Source: Lactobacillaceae bacterium AF64-9pH9TA (GTDB taxonomy: Bacteria; Bacillota; Bacilli; Lactobacillales; Lactobacillaceae). From it: a stretch of 64,000 nt of DNA. A program made the translations under genes and the position numbers. How positions within the stretch are numbered: position 1 is the first letter of the stretch; every line of letters starts with the position of its first letter. Below, one piece after another: positions 53,545-62,631 of the stretch. The stretch spans positions 1-64,000 of the forward strand of contig JAQDCK010000006.1 in the NCBI GenBank assembly GCA_027681045.1. The letters are read 5' to 3'. Under the pieces are notes generated by a model, which ran no database searches, was not told the origin of the DNA, and saw only the letters and a list, made by a program, of their open reading frames with translations.

Positions 53545-54798
53545 CTAATTTCTCAGCTGCTCGTAAAGATCCTGCATTTCCTGGTCATCTGGCACAAGCT
53601 TCAAGTACTTTTCCAGCAATTGCCGGGCCAGATCGCCTTGGGCGCTCTCCTGAGCAAAGGAGATCATCCCCCACAAGAAGGCAGGATTGGTCTGCAGGCT
53701 CTGGTAGGCCAAGAGATATTCCTGCAGGGCCTGGTCATATTTTTCCATTTCCTGGTAGGACCGGGCCATGTTCCAGTGGGCCTGCGGCTCCAGGTCGCTG
53801 TCAGCCAGAGCAGTAAACAAGGCCAGGGAGTCCGCTGCCCGTCCCTGGTCTAAGTAGAGGTCGCTCAGCAAGAGGCGGAGGCTGGAATTGTCCGGGTTGA
53901 CCTCGAGGCCCCGGCGCAAGAGGTCCTCAGCATCCTCAGCCTTGCCTAATTTGGCGGCTGCCTTAGCCCCGGTCAGGTAAAGCTCTTCATCCAGCTCATT
54001 ATAGCCCAGGCCCGTCTGAGCGGCAAAGAGGGCTTCTTCTGGGTTGTCTTCTTCCTGGTAGGCCTTGGCCAGGAAAGGATAAGCGTTGACGTAGTCAGGG
54101 CTTTGCTTAATGACATCATCAAGTAAGGAGATGGCCTTGTCAAACTGGCCGGCCTCTTCCATGATTACCCCAGCTTGGTACTTGGCGTCGATGTCCAGGA
54201 GGTCTTCTTTATGGTCATTGATAAAAGCAGCTGCTTCTTCATACCGGCCCAGTTTAGCCAGGGTCTGGAAGACCCGCTGGTTAAGGTTGACTTCCCCGAA
54301 CATGTTCTGTCTTTGCCGCAAGTCCTGGTAAAGAGGCAGGGCCTGGTCGTTCAAGTCGCTCATGTAGTCCAGTTCCGCCAGGCCAAAGCTAATGGCATCT
54401 TCATCCGGAGCCAGCTGCCGGGCCTGCTCCATCTTGGCCCGTGCCGTTTCGATCAGGCCCTCGCTTTGATAGTAGTCAGCCTGAACCAGGAGGCTTTCCA
54501 GATAGGCATCTGAATCAGCCGGCACATTGTAAAGCAGGGTCAAGCCATCGTCCTCTGCCCCGTCATTGAGGAGGATTTCGGCCAGGTAGACCTTGAAGAG
54601 GTCTTCATTGGGAAAATCAGCGATCAAGCTGCGGTAGACTTCCTTGGCCAGGTCGGTAAAGCCCAGGTCGGTCAAGTTTTCCGCCAGAGACGCCAGGATC
54701 TCCGGATCATCGTTTTCCAGGGCCTGCTTCAAGAGGGCGCTGCTCTCGCTGAAGCGGTGACCTTGAATCGCGTCCAACAATTGTTCAGAATATGTCAT
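53545..54798 (-). CDS. Tetratricopeptide repeat protein
   Basis: 417 residues made almost entirely of about ten TPR-like helical pairs, such as AYLESLLVQADYYQSEGLIE then TARAKMEQARQLAPDE, and ALEVNPDNSSLRLLLSDLYL-type segments. Soluble, acidic, cytosolic scaffold. ATG 54798 with GAGGACAAAG is preferred over an ATG 12 nt upstream. A similar TPR gene commonly sits beside hup and der in lactobacilli; the function is unassigned. Confidence 0.82.
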   Translation of the reverse strand: MTYSEQLLDAIQGHRFSESSALLKQALENDDPEILASLAENLTDLGFTDLAKEVYRSLIADFPNEDLFKVYLAEILLNDGAEDDGLTLLYNVPADSDAYLESLLVQADYYQSEGLIETARAKMEQARQLAPDEDAISFGLAELDYMSDLNDQALPLYQDLRQRQNMFGEVNLNQRVFQTLAKLGRYEEAAAFINDHKEDLLDIDAKYQAGVIMEEAGQFDKAISLLDDVIKQSPDYVNAYPFLAKAYQEEDNPEEALFAAQTGLGYNELDEELYLTGAKAAAKLGKAEDAEDLLRRGLEVNPDNSSLRLLLSDLYLDQGRAADSLALFTALADSDLEPQAHWNMARSYQEMEKYDQALQEYLLAYQSLQTNPAFLWGMISFAQESAQGDLARQLLEKYLKLVPDDQEMQDLYEQLRN

Positions 54799-54865
54799 CT
54801 TTGTCCTCACTTTCTGCTTACTATTGTACCGTAACTAGTCAGCTAAAAAAGTTTTTTGCCCAAAC

Positions 54866-54896
54866 AAAAAAACGCCAGAAAAACCGGCGTTTCTTT
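54866..54896 (-). terminator. Terminator of hup
   Basis: On the minus strand AAACGCCGG-TTTTTC-TGGCGTTTTTTT, 18 nt after the hup stop. Confidence 0.85.
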
Positions 54897-54913
54897 ATTT
54901 TAAAGCGCGTCAA

Positions 54914-55189
54914 TTACTTAACAGCGTCCTTAAGAGCCTTACCTGGCTTAAATGCAGGAACCTTGCTTGCTGGAATTTCAATTTCAGCACCAGTTTGTGG
55001 GTTGCGGCCCTTGCGAGCTGCACGGTCACGTACTTCGAAAGTGCCGAAGCCGATCAGTTGCACCTTTTCGCCCTTAGCCAAGTCTTCTTGGATTGCTTCG
55101 AAAACCGCGTCAACAGCTTCTGAAACGTCCTTCTTAGTCAACTTAGTCTTTGCAGCTACTTCTGAAACTAATTCTGCCTTATTTGCCAT
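54914..55189 (-). CDS. hup: HU family DNA-binding protein
   Basis: 91 residues, the standard HU length, starting [20 protein letters not shown]. It has [20 protein letters not shown] and the beta-arm with Asn-Pro (RNPQTG) that intercalates DNA. It is the major nucleoid protein. A strong AGGAGGTGA ribosome site precedes it, and a palindrome lies directly upstream. In a host without IHF, HU may take over DNA-bending roles, including at CRISPR leaders; that link is speculation. Confidence 0.97.
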   Translation of the reverse strand: MANKAELVSEVAAKTKLTKKDVSEAVDAVFEAIQEDLAKGEKVQLIGFGTFEVRDRAARKGRNPQTGAEIEIPASKVPAFKPGKALKDAVK

Positions 55190-55209
55190 GTGGAATTCAC
55201 CTCCTATAA

Positions 55210-55227
55210 ATTAGACTCGCGTCTAAT
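55210..55227 (-). promoter_or_regulatory. Palindrome before the hup ribosome site
   Basis: ATTAGAC-TCGC-GTCTAAT, a perfect 7-bp inverted repeat about 5 nt upstream of AGGAGG. It could be an operator or a 5'-UTR hairpin that protects the message. Confidence 0.55.
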
Positions 55228-55392
55228 CACTTCATTTCTCTTGCAGAAATGAGGGACACTGAGCGCTTGCTGCATTCAATTAATTCCCTGCTCTCTAAAA
55301 TATCACAAGAACGTTGTCCCTACAAGGCTTTTAGCCCGCGGCTTAGCACTTTTTCAAGAGAATGTCACAAATTGGAAAAGAAAAGCCCGGTC

Positions 55393-56700
55393 CTACTTCC
55401 GCTTACGCGGCAGGATCTTGATCGGAGTCCCGGTGAAGTCGAAATTCTCCCGCAGCTGGTTGATCAAAAAGCGCTGGTAGGAGAAGTGCATCAGTTCTGG
55501 ATCGTTGCAGAAAACAACGAAAGTCGGCGGATTGGTCTTGACCTGGGTCATGTAGTAGACCCGGAGCCGCTTGCCCTTGACCATCGGCGCCGGCACCAAG
55601 CGGCTGGCTTCCAGAAGCAGGTCGTTTAAGACTGATGACTGGATCCGCTGGTTCTTGTTCTCGTAAACTTCCTTGACCATTTTTGGCAATTGGTCGATGT
55701 TCTTGCCAGTCTTGGCCGAAACAAAGACAATTGGGGCATAGTCCAGGTAGGAGAATTCTTCCCGGATCACCGCTTCAAAGTCCTTGCCAGATGAAGAGTC
55801 CTTCTTCGGCAAGTCCCACTTGTTGACAGCGATAATCATCCCCAGGCCCGCTTCATGGGCGTAGCCGGCCACGTGCTTGTCCTGCTCTCGGATCCCGGTG
55901 CTGGCATCCAGGACCAGGATGGCCACGTCTGACCGTTCCATGGCGCTCATGGCCCGCATGACGGAGTACTTTTCGGTCTTCTCATAGACCTTGCCCCGCC
56001 GTCTGATCCCGGCTGTGTCAACAACCCGGAACTTGGTTCCATCCTTGACGAATGGCGTGTCAATGGCGTCTCTGGTCGTTCCTTCTTCGTTGGCCACAAT
56101 CACCCGTTCTTCGCCCAACAGGCGGTTGACGATGGATGACTTGCCTACGTTTGGCCGGCCGATCACGCTGAAGGAGATAACCCCTTCTTCGGTCTTTTCG
56201 GCATCGGCTGGGAAGTTCTTGACTACTTCGTCCAGCAGGTCACCGATCCCGGTCCCATGGGAACCGGAAACCGGGATTGGGTCACCTAAGCCTAAACTGT
56301 AGAAGTCATAGATATCGGTCCGCTGCTCAGGGTTGTCAGCCTTGTTAACAGCCAAAAGAACTGGCTTATCGGCCCGGTAGAGCAGGTGGGCAATCCGTTC
56401 GTCCAGACTGGTCACCCCCTGGCTGGCATCGGCCAGCATGACGATGACGTCGGCCTCTTCAATAGCGATTTCCGCTTGAGCCCGGATTTCTTCGTCAATC
56501 GTACTGTCTTCCCAGGTAATCCCCCCGGTGTCGATGATGCTGAACTGGTGGCCCATCCAGCTGGCCCGAGCATAGTTCCGGTCCCGGGTCACGCCTGGCC
56601 GGTCTTCCACGATCGCCACCCGTTCATTGATAATCCGGTTGAACAGGGTTGACTTGCCCACGTTGGGCTGCCCTACGATGGCAACAATTGGTAATGGCAT
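55393..56700 (-). CDS. der: GTPase Der (EngA), ribosome assembly
   Basis: 435 residues with two GTPase domains in tandem. The first P-loop is GQPNVGKST (near 10-18) with DTGG and NKAD; the second is GRPNVGKSS (near 184) with [10 protein letters not shown] and NKWD. A C-terminal KH-like domain (about 355-435) ends ILPRKRK. Essential for 50S ribosome assembly. It follows rpsA by 76 nt, past a terminator. Confidence 0.97.
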   Translation of the reverse strand: MPLPIVAIVGQPNVGKSTLFNRIINERVAIVEDRPGVTRDRNYARASWMGHQFSIIDTGGITWEDSTIDEEIRAQAEIAIEEADVIVMLADASQGVTSLDERIAHLLYRADKPVLLAVNKADNPEQRTDIYDFYSLGLGDPIPVSGSHGTGIGDLLDEVVKNFPADAEKTEEGVISFSVIGRPNVGKSSIVNRLLGEERVIVANEEGTTRDAIDTPFVKDGTKFRVVDTAGIRRRGKVYEKTEKYSVMRAMSAMERSDVAILVLDASTGIREQDKHVAGYAHEAGLGMIIAVNKWDLPKKDSSSGKDFEAVIREEFSYLDYAPIVFVSAKTGKNIDQLPKMVKEVYENKNQRIQSSVLNDLLLEASRLVPAPMVKGKRLRVYYMTQVKTNPPTFVVFCNDPELMHFSYQRFLINQLRENFDFTGTPIKILPRKRK

Positions 56701-56739
56701 CTTTTCACCTCTTTTGCTTTCTATTGATTATTGTCAAAC

Positions 56740-56771
56740 AAAAAGACCGACCAACGGTCGGTCTTTTTAGT
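56740..56771 (-). terminator. Terminator between rpsA and der
   Basis: On the minus strand AAAAAGACCGACC-GTT-GGTCGGTCTTTTT, a 13-bp stem 5-6 nt after the rpsA stop. Confidence 0.93.
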
Positions 56772-56776
56772 GCTGA

Positions 56777-57982
56777 TTAACGGTTCTTAAGTTGGTCACC
56801 GATCATGTCACCAAGTGAGAAGCCGTTGTCGTCGTTGTTCATGTACTTGCGAGCAACTGCGTCGTTGTTTGATGAACGACGTGCGCGAGGTCTGTCGTTT
56901 GATGAAGAAGCGTTCTCTGGATCAGCTTGCTTAATTGACAGGGAGATTCTTCTTTCACTTGGGTCAATGTTAAGAACCTTAACCTTGACCTTTTGACCTA
57001 CAGTCAAGACGTCGCTTGGCTTGTCAACGTGCTTGTTGGAAATTTCTGAAACGTGTACCAAGCCTTGGATGCCGTCAGCAACTTCAACAAAGGCACCGAA
57101 GTTGGTCAAAGACTTAACTTCGCCTTCGATTACATCGCCTTCGTTCAAGCTTGAAGTAGCTTGTTCGAATGGGGATGGTTCAGTTTGCTTGATTGACAGG
57201 GAGATACGGTGACGGTCATTGTCGATGCCAATAACCTTAACCTTAACATCTTGGCCAACCTTCAAGACGTCGCTTGGCTTGTCAACGTGCTTGTATGAAA
57301 TTTCGGAGATGTGTACCAAACCGTCAACGCCGCCGATATCAACGAATGAACCAAAGTTGGTCAAGCGTGATACCCGGCCTTCAACTACGTCGCCGACAAC
57401 CAGTTGTGAAGCAACGTTTTCAAAGGCTTGTTCGCGTTCTTCTTCGATCAGTTCCTTGTGGGAAAGGATCAGACGGTTCTTAGCCGGGTCGATTTCAGTA
57501 ATCTTAACCTTGATAGTCTTGCCGATGTAAGGCTTAAGGTCTGAAACGAAGCGGTTTGAGATCAAGCTTGCTGGCAAGAAGCCGCGGGTGCCGACATCAA
57601 CGAGCAAACCACCGCGAACTGATGAAGTAACCTTACCTTCGATAGTCTTGCCTTCTTCGAAGTCCTTTTGCAGCTTGTCGTAAGCTTCACGTTCCTTAAC
57701 GCGTGTTACTGAGAAGAAAAATTCACCGTTTTCCTTGTCACCACCTGCACGACGAACTACGTAAGCCTTGAAGGTATCACCTGGCTTAACTTCGTCACGC
57801 AAGTTGACACTACGGTCGTTGGTGAAATCACGGCGAGTGATTACACCTTCAACGCCGGCGCCTTGAACACCAACGTTAATTTGGCCATCTTCAACGCTCA
57901 AAACGTTAACGTCAACGATGTCGCCCACCTTAACTTCTTGCATTTGAGCAAGAGCATCTAAAAATTGATTGTTTTCTGACAT
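56777..57982 (-). CDS. rpsA: Ribosomal protein S1 homologue
   Basis: 401 residues with four S1 RNA-binding domains at about 16-90, 105-175, 190-260 and 275-345. The last two are near-duplicates (GDVVEGRVSRLTNFGSFVDI and GDVIEGEVKSLTNFGAFVEV). A disordered Ser/Arg/Asn-rich tail follows. Gram-positive S1 proteins are shorter than the six-domain E. coli form. Codon use is that of a highly expressed gene. It sits between cmk and der. Confidence 0.95.
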   Translation of the reverse strand: MSENNQFLDALAQMQEVKVGDIVDVNVLSVEDGQINVGVQGAGVEGVITRRDFTNDRSVNLRDEVKPGDTFKAYVVRRAGGDKENGEFFFSVTRVKEREAYDKLQKDFEEGKTIEGKVTSSVRGGLLVDVGTRGFLPASLISNRFVSDLKPYIGKTIKVKITEIDPAKNRLILSHKELIEEEREQAFENVASQLVVGDVVEGRVSRLTNFGSFVDIGGVDGLVHISEISYKHVDKPSDVLKVGQDVKVKVIGIDNDRHRISLSIKQTEPSPFEQATSSLNEGDVIEGEVKSLTNFGAFVEVADGIQGLVHVSEISNKHVDKPSDVLTVGQKVKVKVLNIDPSERRISLSIKQADPENASSSNDRPRARRSSNNDAVARKYMNNDDNGFSLGDMIGDQLKNR

Positions 57983-58070
57983 AAATACAAAATGCCTCCC
58001 TGTTTATTCGTTCTCTATTTTACCGAAAAATAGATGAATTTGCTACTATTTTACCAGACTTTTTTTGACT

Positions 58071-58748
58071 TTACTTGCTGGTATTTGTTTTTTTGGCAAT
58101 TTCGGCCAAGATAGCGGCAACAACCTGGTCAATCGTTAAATTAGTTGAATCGATTTCGATTGCATCCGCTGCCTTCTTCAAAGGTGAAACTTCACGGTGG
58201 GAGTCAAGGTAGTCCCGCTTGGCGATATCAGCTTCGATTTCCTCAACCGTCTGCTTGGCCTCAATCCCCTTTTCCTGCCAGTCCAAAAGCCGTCTTTCTG
58301 CTCTAGACCGGGCGCTGGCAACTAAGAAGATCTTGACTTCAGCCTCAGGCAAGACCGTGGTCCCGATGTCGCGGCCGTCCATGATCACGTTGGTTGACCC
58401 AGCCAGTTTTCTTTGCAGGTCAACCATCTTGCTTCTGACCCCCGGCAGGGCTGAGACCTGGGAGACATTAGCCGTGATTTCCGGGGTCCGGATTTCCAAA
58501 GACACGTCTTCCCCGGCTACCAGAACCTTCTGGCCGTTTTCGCCTGGCTCTAAAACGATGCCGTCTTCGTCGATCGCCTTTAAAATCCCGGCTTCATCCC
58601 CATAGTCCAGGCCGTGCTTGCGGGCAATAAAAGTACATGCCCGGTACATGGCGCCTGTGTCGATATAAACGAATGACAGCTTATTGGCCACAATCTTGGC
58701 CACCGTGCTCTTACCTGCTGAAGCAGGTCCATCAATTGCTACTTGCAT
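58071..58748 (-). CDS. cmk: Cytidylate kinase
   Basis: 225 residues, family length. P-loop DGPASAGKSTVAK at the N-terminus, DGRDIGTTVLPEA near 135 and a lid region with RAERRLLDWQEKG. It phosphorylates CMP and dCMP. ATG 58748 gives the usual MQVAIDGPASAG start. The only visible ribosome site, AAAGGA (about 58782-58787), is 33 nt upstream and separated by a perfect 7-bp hairpin (GAAGCGA...TCGCTTC); a TTG start at 58781 would lie too close to it. Confidence 0.93.
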   Translation of the reverse strand: MQVAIDGPASAGKSTVAKIVANKLSFVYIDTGAMYRACTFIARKHGLDYGDEAGILKAIDEDGIVLEPGENGQKVLVAGEDVSLEIRTPEITANVSQVSALPGVRSKMVDLQRKLAGSTNVIMDGRDIGTTVLPEAEVKIFLVASARSRAERRLLDWQEKGIEAKQTVEEIEADIAKRDYLDSHREVSPLKKAADAIEIDSTNLTIDQVVAAILAEIAKKTNTSK

Positions 58749-58800
58749 AACATCAAAATGAAGCGACTCGCATCGCTTCAATCCTTTCCAATAAATTCAG

Positions 58801-59193
58801 CTATTTGGCTTGCTTGATCTTCAGTTTCTGACCAACTGCCAGGGTTGAGCTGGTATCCAGACCATTCTGCTCAGCCAGCTCTTCGGCGCTTATGCCGTAC
58901 TTCTGGGCGATCGCGGCCCAGCTGTCGCCGGACTTGACCACGTAAGTCTTGACCTTTGGAGCAGGCTTGGCCTTGCTGGACTGCTTAGCGGCCTTTGGCT
59001 TAGTCTGTTCTTTCTTTGCTTGCGGGACGGCGTAGTCGCTTTTTTGACTGGTGACCAGCGGCACGGCCGCCAAGGCCATCATAACCACGATCAAGAGGGC
59101 CGTCCACCACGGCGCCTGCTTGTTCTTGCGCTCTTCTCTGACCGCTTGCTGGCGGGCCAGACGTGACAAGGGCTTTTGGGCATTTTGATCCAT
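58801..59193 (-). CDS. Membrane-anchored LysM protein
   Basis: 130 residues. A basic cytosolic start is followed by one helix (APWWTALLIVVMMALAAVPL, near 28-47), a Lys/Ala/Pro linker (about 58-82) and a C-terminal LysM domain (TYVVKSGDSWAAIAQKYGIS, near 83-130), so LysM faces the wall and should bind peptidoglycan. It is of the type encoded just before cmk in lactobacilli. Role in wall sensing or anchoring is inferred. Confidence 0.88.
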   Translation of the reverse strand: MDQNAQKPLSRLARQQAVREERKNKQAPWWTALLIVVMMALAAVPLVTSQKSDYAVPQAKKEQTKPKAAKQSSKAKPAPKVKTYVVKSGDSWAAIAQKYGISAEELAEQNGLDTSSTLAVGQKLKIKQAK

Positions 59194-59240
59194 CTAGCTT
59201 CCCCCTTTAAGCTTACATTTTAACATAAAACCAGGTGCTA

Positions 59241-59273
59241 AACGAAAAGAAAAGACTTTCCTTAGGGAAAGTC
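59241..59273 (-). terminator. Terminator of ribU
   Basis: On the minus strand GACTTTCC-CTAA-GGAAAGTC followed by TTTTCTTTT, between ribU and the LysM gene. Confidence 0.88.
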
Positions 59274-59303
59274 TCATCAAAAGATTCACTTGTTTGTCAA
59301 TTT

Positions 59304-60008
59304 TTAGTACTTGCTGGAAACGCTGAAGTGCTTGATCACGAATGGCTTGATGGTCTTTAAAACAGATTCAAAAAGGATGTAGACCACAACTGAGTTGATG
59401 GCCCCCTTGATCAAGTTGAATGGGACGATGATGCCCATAATGTAGCTGGCCATGCTTGGAATGTGCAGCATCTTGCCCAGGTAGGTCTGTTCAGTAAAAG
59501 TGAGCAGCTGAGCGTAGTTCATGTGCATCCCCGCTGCCTGCGGCACTGAAGTGTAGGCGTAAACCGGAGTCAAGAGGAACTGATTAGTCAATGCCATGAC
59601 CAGGGTCAATGACAAAACGCCTAAGAGCAGACCCAAGGCCGGCAGCAGGTAACCCTTCAGGCTCTTTCTGTCTTCTTCCTTGACTGAGCCAGCCAGGAAG
59701 TAAAATGGCAGGGCAAAGGCCATTGAGGCCAGAAAGGCAGCCAGTTCACCGACCAGAGACGGGAGGGCAAAGCCGGCAAAGATCAAGGACAAAAGGCACT
59801 TGACTGCGGCTACGGCCACCCCGCCGCCGATGCCAAAGATAAAGGTGGTGATGACCACGATGACGTCAGAGAAGTCCATCTTCAAAAAGCTGACACCCGG
59901 CATGATCGGGAATTCAAACTTCATAACCACAAAGGCGATGGCCCCGATCATGGCATAAGCGAGCCAGTTACTTACTGATTTAGCTGTCCGTTTGTTAGCA
60001 GCTTCCAT
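59304..60008 (-). CDS. ribU: Riboflavin ECF transporter substrate-binding subunit RibU
   Basis: A 234-residue protein with about five to six membrane helices, the ECF S-component layout. Conserved features are GAIAFVVMKFEFPIMPGVSF-type first loops and AGFALPSLVGELAAFLAS. It works with the shared EcfA/A'/T module, which is not in this window. An FMN riboswitch directly upstream strongly supports riboflavin as substrate. GGAGGT precedes ATG 60008. Confidence 0.95.
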   Translation of the reverse strand: MEAANKRTAKSVSNWLAYAMIGAIAFVVMKFEFPIMPGVSFLKMDFSDVIVVITTFIFGIGGGVAVAAVKCLLSLIFAGFALPSLVGELAAFLASMAFALPFYFLAGSVKEEDRKSLKGYLLPALGLLLGVLSLTLVMALTNQFLLTPVYAYTSVPQAAGMHMNYAQLLTFTEQTYLGKMLHIPSMASYIMGIIVPFNLIKGAINSVVVYILFESVLKTIKPFVIKHFSVSSKY

Positions 60009-60024
60009 ATTAACATACCTCCAT

Positions 60025-60205
60025 TAAAAAAAGTCCGTTGCCTCGAAGAGGAACAGACCTTTCTTAGTAAGCATGCTTACTATTCCAACGTCTGCCTTCT
60101 TCCATCTAGACTATAACTATCGGTAGCTTTACAGCATTCAACCATTTGCATGGCTCGCGGACTTGCACCGCCGGTCGGGATTTACACCCTGCCCCGAAGA
60201 CAACT
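60025..60205 (-). promoter_or_regulatory. FMN riboswitch (RFN element) controlling ribU
   Basis: On the minus strand the aptamer starts CTTCGGGGCAGGGTG and continues with CCCGACCGGCGGTG, the conserved RFN core, running from about 60202 to 60092. A terminator GTCTGTTCCTC-TTC-GAGGCAACGGAC with TTTTTTT (60025-60060) lies just before the ribU ribosome site. A perfect palindrome AGTAAGCATGCTTACT (60066-60081) lies in the linker. FMN binding should favour termination. Confidence 0.95.
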
Positions 60206-60232
60206 TATTTTATTTTTGATTACGTTTACATT

Positions 60233-60952
60233 CTAATCCACTTGCTTGAGTCTGTCAACTTCTTTGTGGTTTAATTCCCGGTACTGTCCAGATGTAAGGC
60301 CTTGCAGGTCCAGGAAGGAGTAGCGTTCTCTGGACAACTTGTCGACCAAGTGATTGACAGCCTTAAACATTTCCTTGACCTGGTGGTAGTGGCCTTCATG
60401 GATGGTCAGCTGGACGATCTGGGTCTGGGCCCGGGGATTGGTCTTCAAGACCTTGACTTGGGCAGGCTTGGTCTTGTAGCGGCCGATCTGGACCCCCTTC
60501 TTCAGGGACTTGATTTCATCTGGCTGCAAAATGCCCTTAATCTTAGCCACGTAGACCTTATCAACTTCGTTTCTCGGGTGCATGAGCAGGTTGGCCAGCT
60601 CCCCGTCATTGGTCATCAAGAGCAGGCCGGAAGTGTCGTAGTCCAAGCGGCCAACCGGGTAAAGGCGATATGGCAAGTCAGTAAAGTAGTCGGCCACCGT
60701 CTTGCGGCCCTTGTTATCCTTAACCGCGGAGATCACGCCCCGGGGTTTGTAAAAAAGATAAGTATGGTGGCTTTCTCTTTCAATCGGCTGGTTGTCAACA
60801 ACAACTTGTTCAATTGAGCTGACCTTGGTCCCAAGCTTGGTTACCACTTGCCCATCGACTCTGACCCGGCCGGCCAGGATCATTTTTTCCGCTTCTCTTC
60901 TGGAAGCGATCCCCGCCTGGGCGATCACTTTTTGTAAACGTTCTTCCGCCAT
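60233..60952 (-). CDS. rluB: Ribosomal large subunit pseudouridine synthase RluB
   Basis: 239 residues. An N-terminal S4 RNA-binding domain (LQKVIAQAGIASRREAEKMI) precedes the RsuA-type catalytic domain with the Asp in GRLDYDTSGLLLMTNDG (near 102) and the C-terminal EGHYHQVKEMFKAV. It modifies 23S rRNA. Its ATG overlaps the scpB stop (TAATG), so translation is coupled. It is the last gene of an xerD-ribT-scpA-scpB-rluB operon. Confidence 0.95.
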   Translation of the reverse strand: MAEERLQKVIAQAGIASRREAEKMILAGRVRVDGQVVTKLGTKVSSIEQVVVDNQPIERESHHTYLFYKPRGVISAVKDNKGRKTVADYFTDLPYRLYPVGRLDYDTSGLLLMTNDGELANLLMHPRNEVDKVYVAKIKGILQPDEIKSLKKGVQIGRYKTKPAQVKVLKTNPRAQTQIVQLTIHEGHYHQVKEMFKAVNHLVDKLSRERYSFLDLQGLTSGQYRELNHKEVDRLKQVD

Positions 60953-61554
60953 TATAAATCCTCCATCTTCTGCAATGCTTCATCAGCCGTGCCGTTTTCG
61001 GCAAACAGGTCTACCTGGCCGTCGGCATCAAAGCTGCTGTCTTCAAAATTCTCAATTACCGGCAGATCCGCCAGGGACTTATAGCCAAAGTACTGGAGGA
61101 AGTAATCAGTCGTCACGTACAGCTTGGGGTGGCCCGGGGCGTCTTTAACCCCCTGGGCCTTGACTAAGCCTCGCCAGACCAGGGTCTGCAGGGCACCAGA
61201 GGAGTTAACCCCCCGGATTTCATCGATCTCGATCCGGGTGATCGGCTGCCGGTAGGCTACGATCGCCAAAATTTCCAAGGCTGACTGGCTGATATTCTTG
61301 GTCAGGTCCTTGTTGAAATAGGCTTCCACCAGATCGCTGACCTCTCCGCTGGTCGTTAATTTATATTCGTCGTTGATTTCCAAAAGCTGCAAACCGCAGT
61401 CGGGGTCGCTGGCCAGCTTTTCCTGCAGCCTTTTGGCCAGACTTTCAATTTCCAGTTCCGGCACTTGCAGCAGGTCTCGCAGCTGCTCTTTCTTGATCCC
61501 GCCGTCCCCGGCCACGTAAAGGAGGGCTTGCAGCTGGGCTATTTTACTCGTCAT
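60952..61554 (-). CDS. scpB: Segregation and condensation protein ScpB
   Basis: 200 residues, two winged-helix domains. Conserved segments are [20 protein letters not shown] (near 91) and [20 protein letters not shown], then [18 protein letters not shown]. It forms the SMC-ScpA-ScpB condensin that organises the chromosome. It overlaps scpA by 11 nt and rluB by 3 nt. Confidence 0.96.
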   Translation of the reverse strand: MTSKIAQLQALLYVAGDGGIKKEQLRDLLQVPELEIESLAKRLQEKLASDPDCGLQLLEINDEYKLTTSGEVSDLVEAYFNKDLTKNISQSALEILAIVAYRQPITRIEIDEIRGVNSSGALQTLVWRGLVKAQGVKDAPGHPKLYVTTDYFLQYFGYKSLADLPVIENFEDSSFDADGQVDLFAENGTADEALQKMEDL

Positions 61555-62278
61555 GCTTGCTTCTTTCTATTTCCAAGTCGCCAAAGCGGCGCTTTTGCCT
61601 AATTTTCAAGTACTGGTCCTTGGCCAGTTCCAAAATTGCCAAAAAAAGGCCAACCAGGTCGGCCAGGCTTTCCACCTGGTCAGTCAAGGCAAAAAAGCTG
61701 ACGCGGCCTTGCTGCTCTAAAACTTCCTTCAGCCAGGCAATCATTTCCTGGATCGGCCGGCCGGTCAAGGTCACCTGGGCATGGTCGTTTCTTTTCTTAA
61801 AGCGGCGCATAGCCAAAATAAAGCTGGCCGTCAGGTCCTGCTGACTGATTTTCCCTAAAGGCAGGGGCTGAACCTTGGCCCCTTCAGCCACGCTGGGCTC
61901 CTTGGCGGCCAAAACTGGTACCTCTTCATTTCTGACCTTGAAGTAGGCCGAAATCTTTTTAAAGACGGAATACTGAACCAGTTGCTCAACCAGTTCTTCC
62001 CGGGGGTCGGTAAATTCTTCTTCTGTCTCGACAAAGTCGTTTTTCGGCAGCAGATACTGGGACTTAATCCGCAGCAAAGTTGCCGCCATCACGAAATATT
62101 CCCCGGCTAGTTGCAGGTTCAGCTTCTGCATCTGCTGGAGATAGTCCAGGTACTGCTGGGTAATCCTGGCAATCGGGATGTCATAGATGTCTAATTCCTG
62201 CGACCGAATCAGGTGGAGCAAAAGGTCCAGTGGGCCTTCAAAATTCGGCAGCTCAATGGTCATGCCTTCATTCATCAT
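61544..62278 (-). CDS. scpA: Segregation and condensation protein ScpA (kleisin)
   Basis: 244 residues. The N-terminal kleisin block is [20 protein letters not shown], then [15 protein letters not shown]; the C-terminal winged helix includes [20 protein letters not shown]. It bridges SMC heads with ScpB. The start overlaps the end of ribT (ATGATGAATGA), so ATG 62278 or 62275 are equally likely and MTIELPNF (62263) is possible. Confidence 0.95.
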   Translation of the reverse strand: MMNEGMTIELPNFEGPLDLLLHLIRSQELDIYDIPIARITQQYLDYLQQMQKLNLQLAGEYFVMAATLLRIKSQYLLPKNDFVETEEEFTDPREELVEQLVQYSVFKKISAYFKVRNEEVPVLAAKEPSVAEGAKVQPLPLGKISQQDLTASFILAMRRFKKRNDHAQVTLTGRPIQEMIAWLKEVLEQQGRVSFFALTDQVESLADLVGLFLAILELAKDQYLKIRQKRRFGDLEIERSKHDE

Positions 62279-62621
62279 TGTTCAAGTACTTCATCAAATA
62301 GGTATATTCCGGAACCGTCATTACTTTCTGCTTGCCAGCTTCCTGGGCCAGTTCCCGCATGATTTGCGAAAAATGCTCATCATCCCGAAAACCCGGTGCT
62401 AAAGACAAATAGCGCAGGACTAGGCAGCCGGCCCCGGTCTCGCAGCCCGCCAGGCCGACTATGTTTTGATCCTCGTCCCGGTAAAGGTAGAGCTGGTGGG
62501 CCGGATCTTCAGCATACAGCTGCATCTCTTCCTTCAAATTCTGCAGGTTCTTGAAATCCGGAAGATAGGACAAGAGGCCCATAGCGACTTTTTCATAATC
62601 TTTCTTATATGGTACTAGCAT
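62268..62621 (-). CDS. ribT: RibT-like GNAT family protein
   Basis: 117 residues with a GNAT-like core (QNIVGLAGCETGAGCLVLRY then LSLAPGFRDD) and a C-terminal helix ending [10 protein letters not shown]. It matches the short RibT family encoded beside scpA in Bacillus and Lactobacillus. Despite the name, no step in riboflavin synthesis is established, and no other rib synthesis gene is here. It lies 10 nt after xerD and overlaps scpA. Confidence 0.8.
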   Translation of the reverse strand: MLVPYKKDYEKVAMGLLSYLPDFKNLQNLKEEMQLYAEDPAHQLYLYRDEDQNIVGLAGCETGAGCLVLRYLSLAPGFRDDEHFSQIMRELAQEAGKQKVMTVPEYTYLMKYLNNDE

Positions 62622-62631
62622 ATGATCACCT

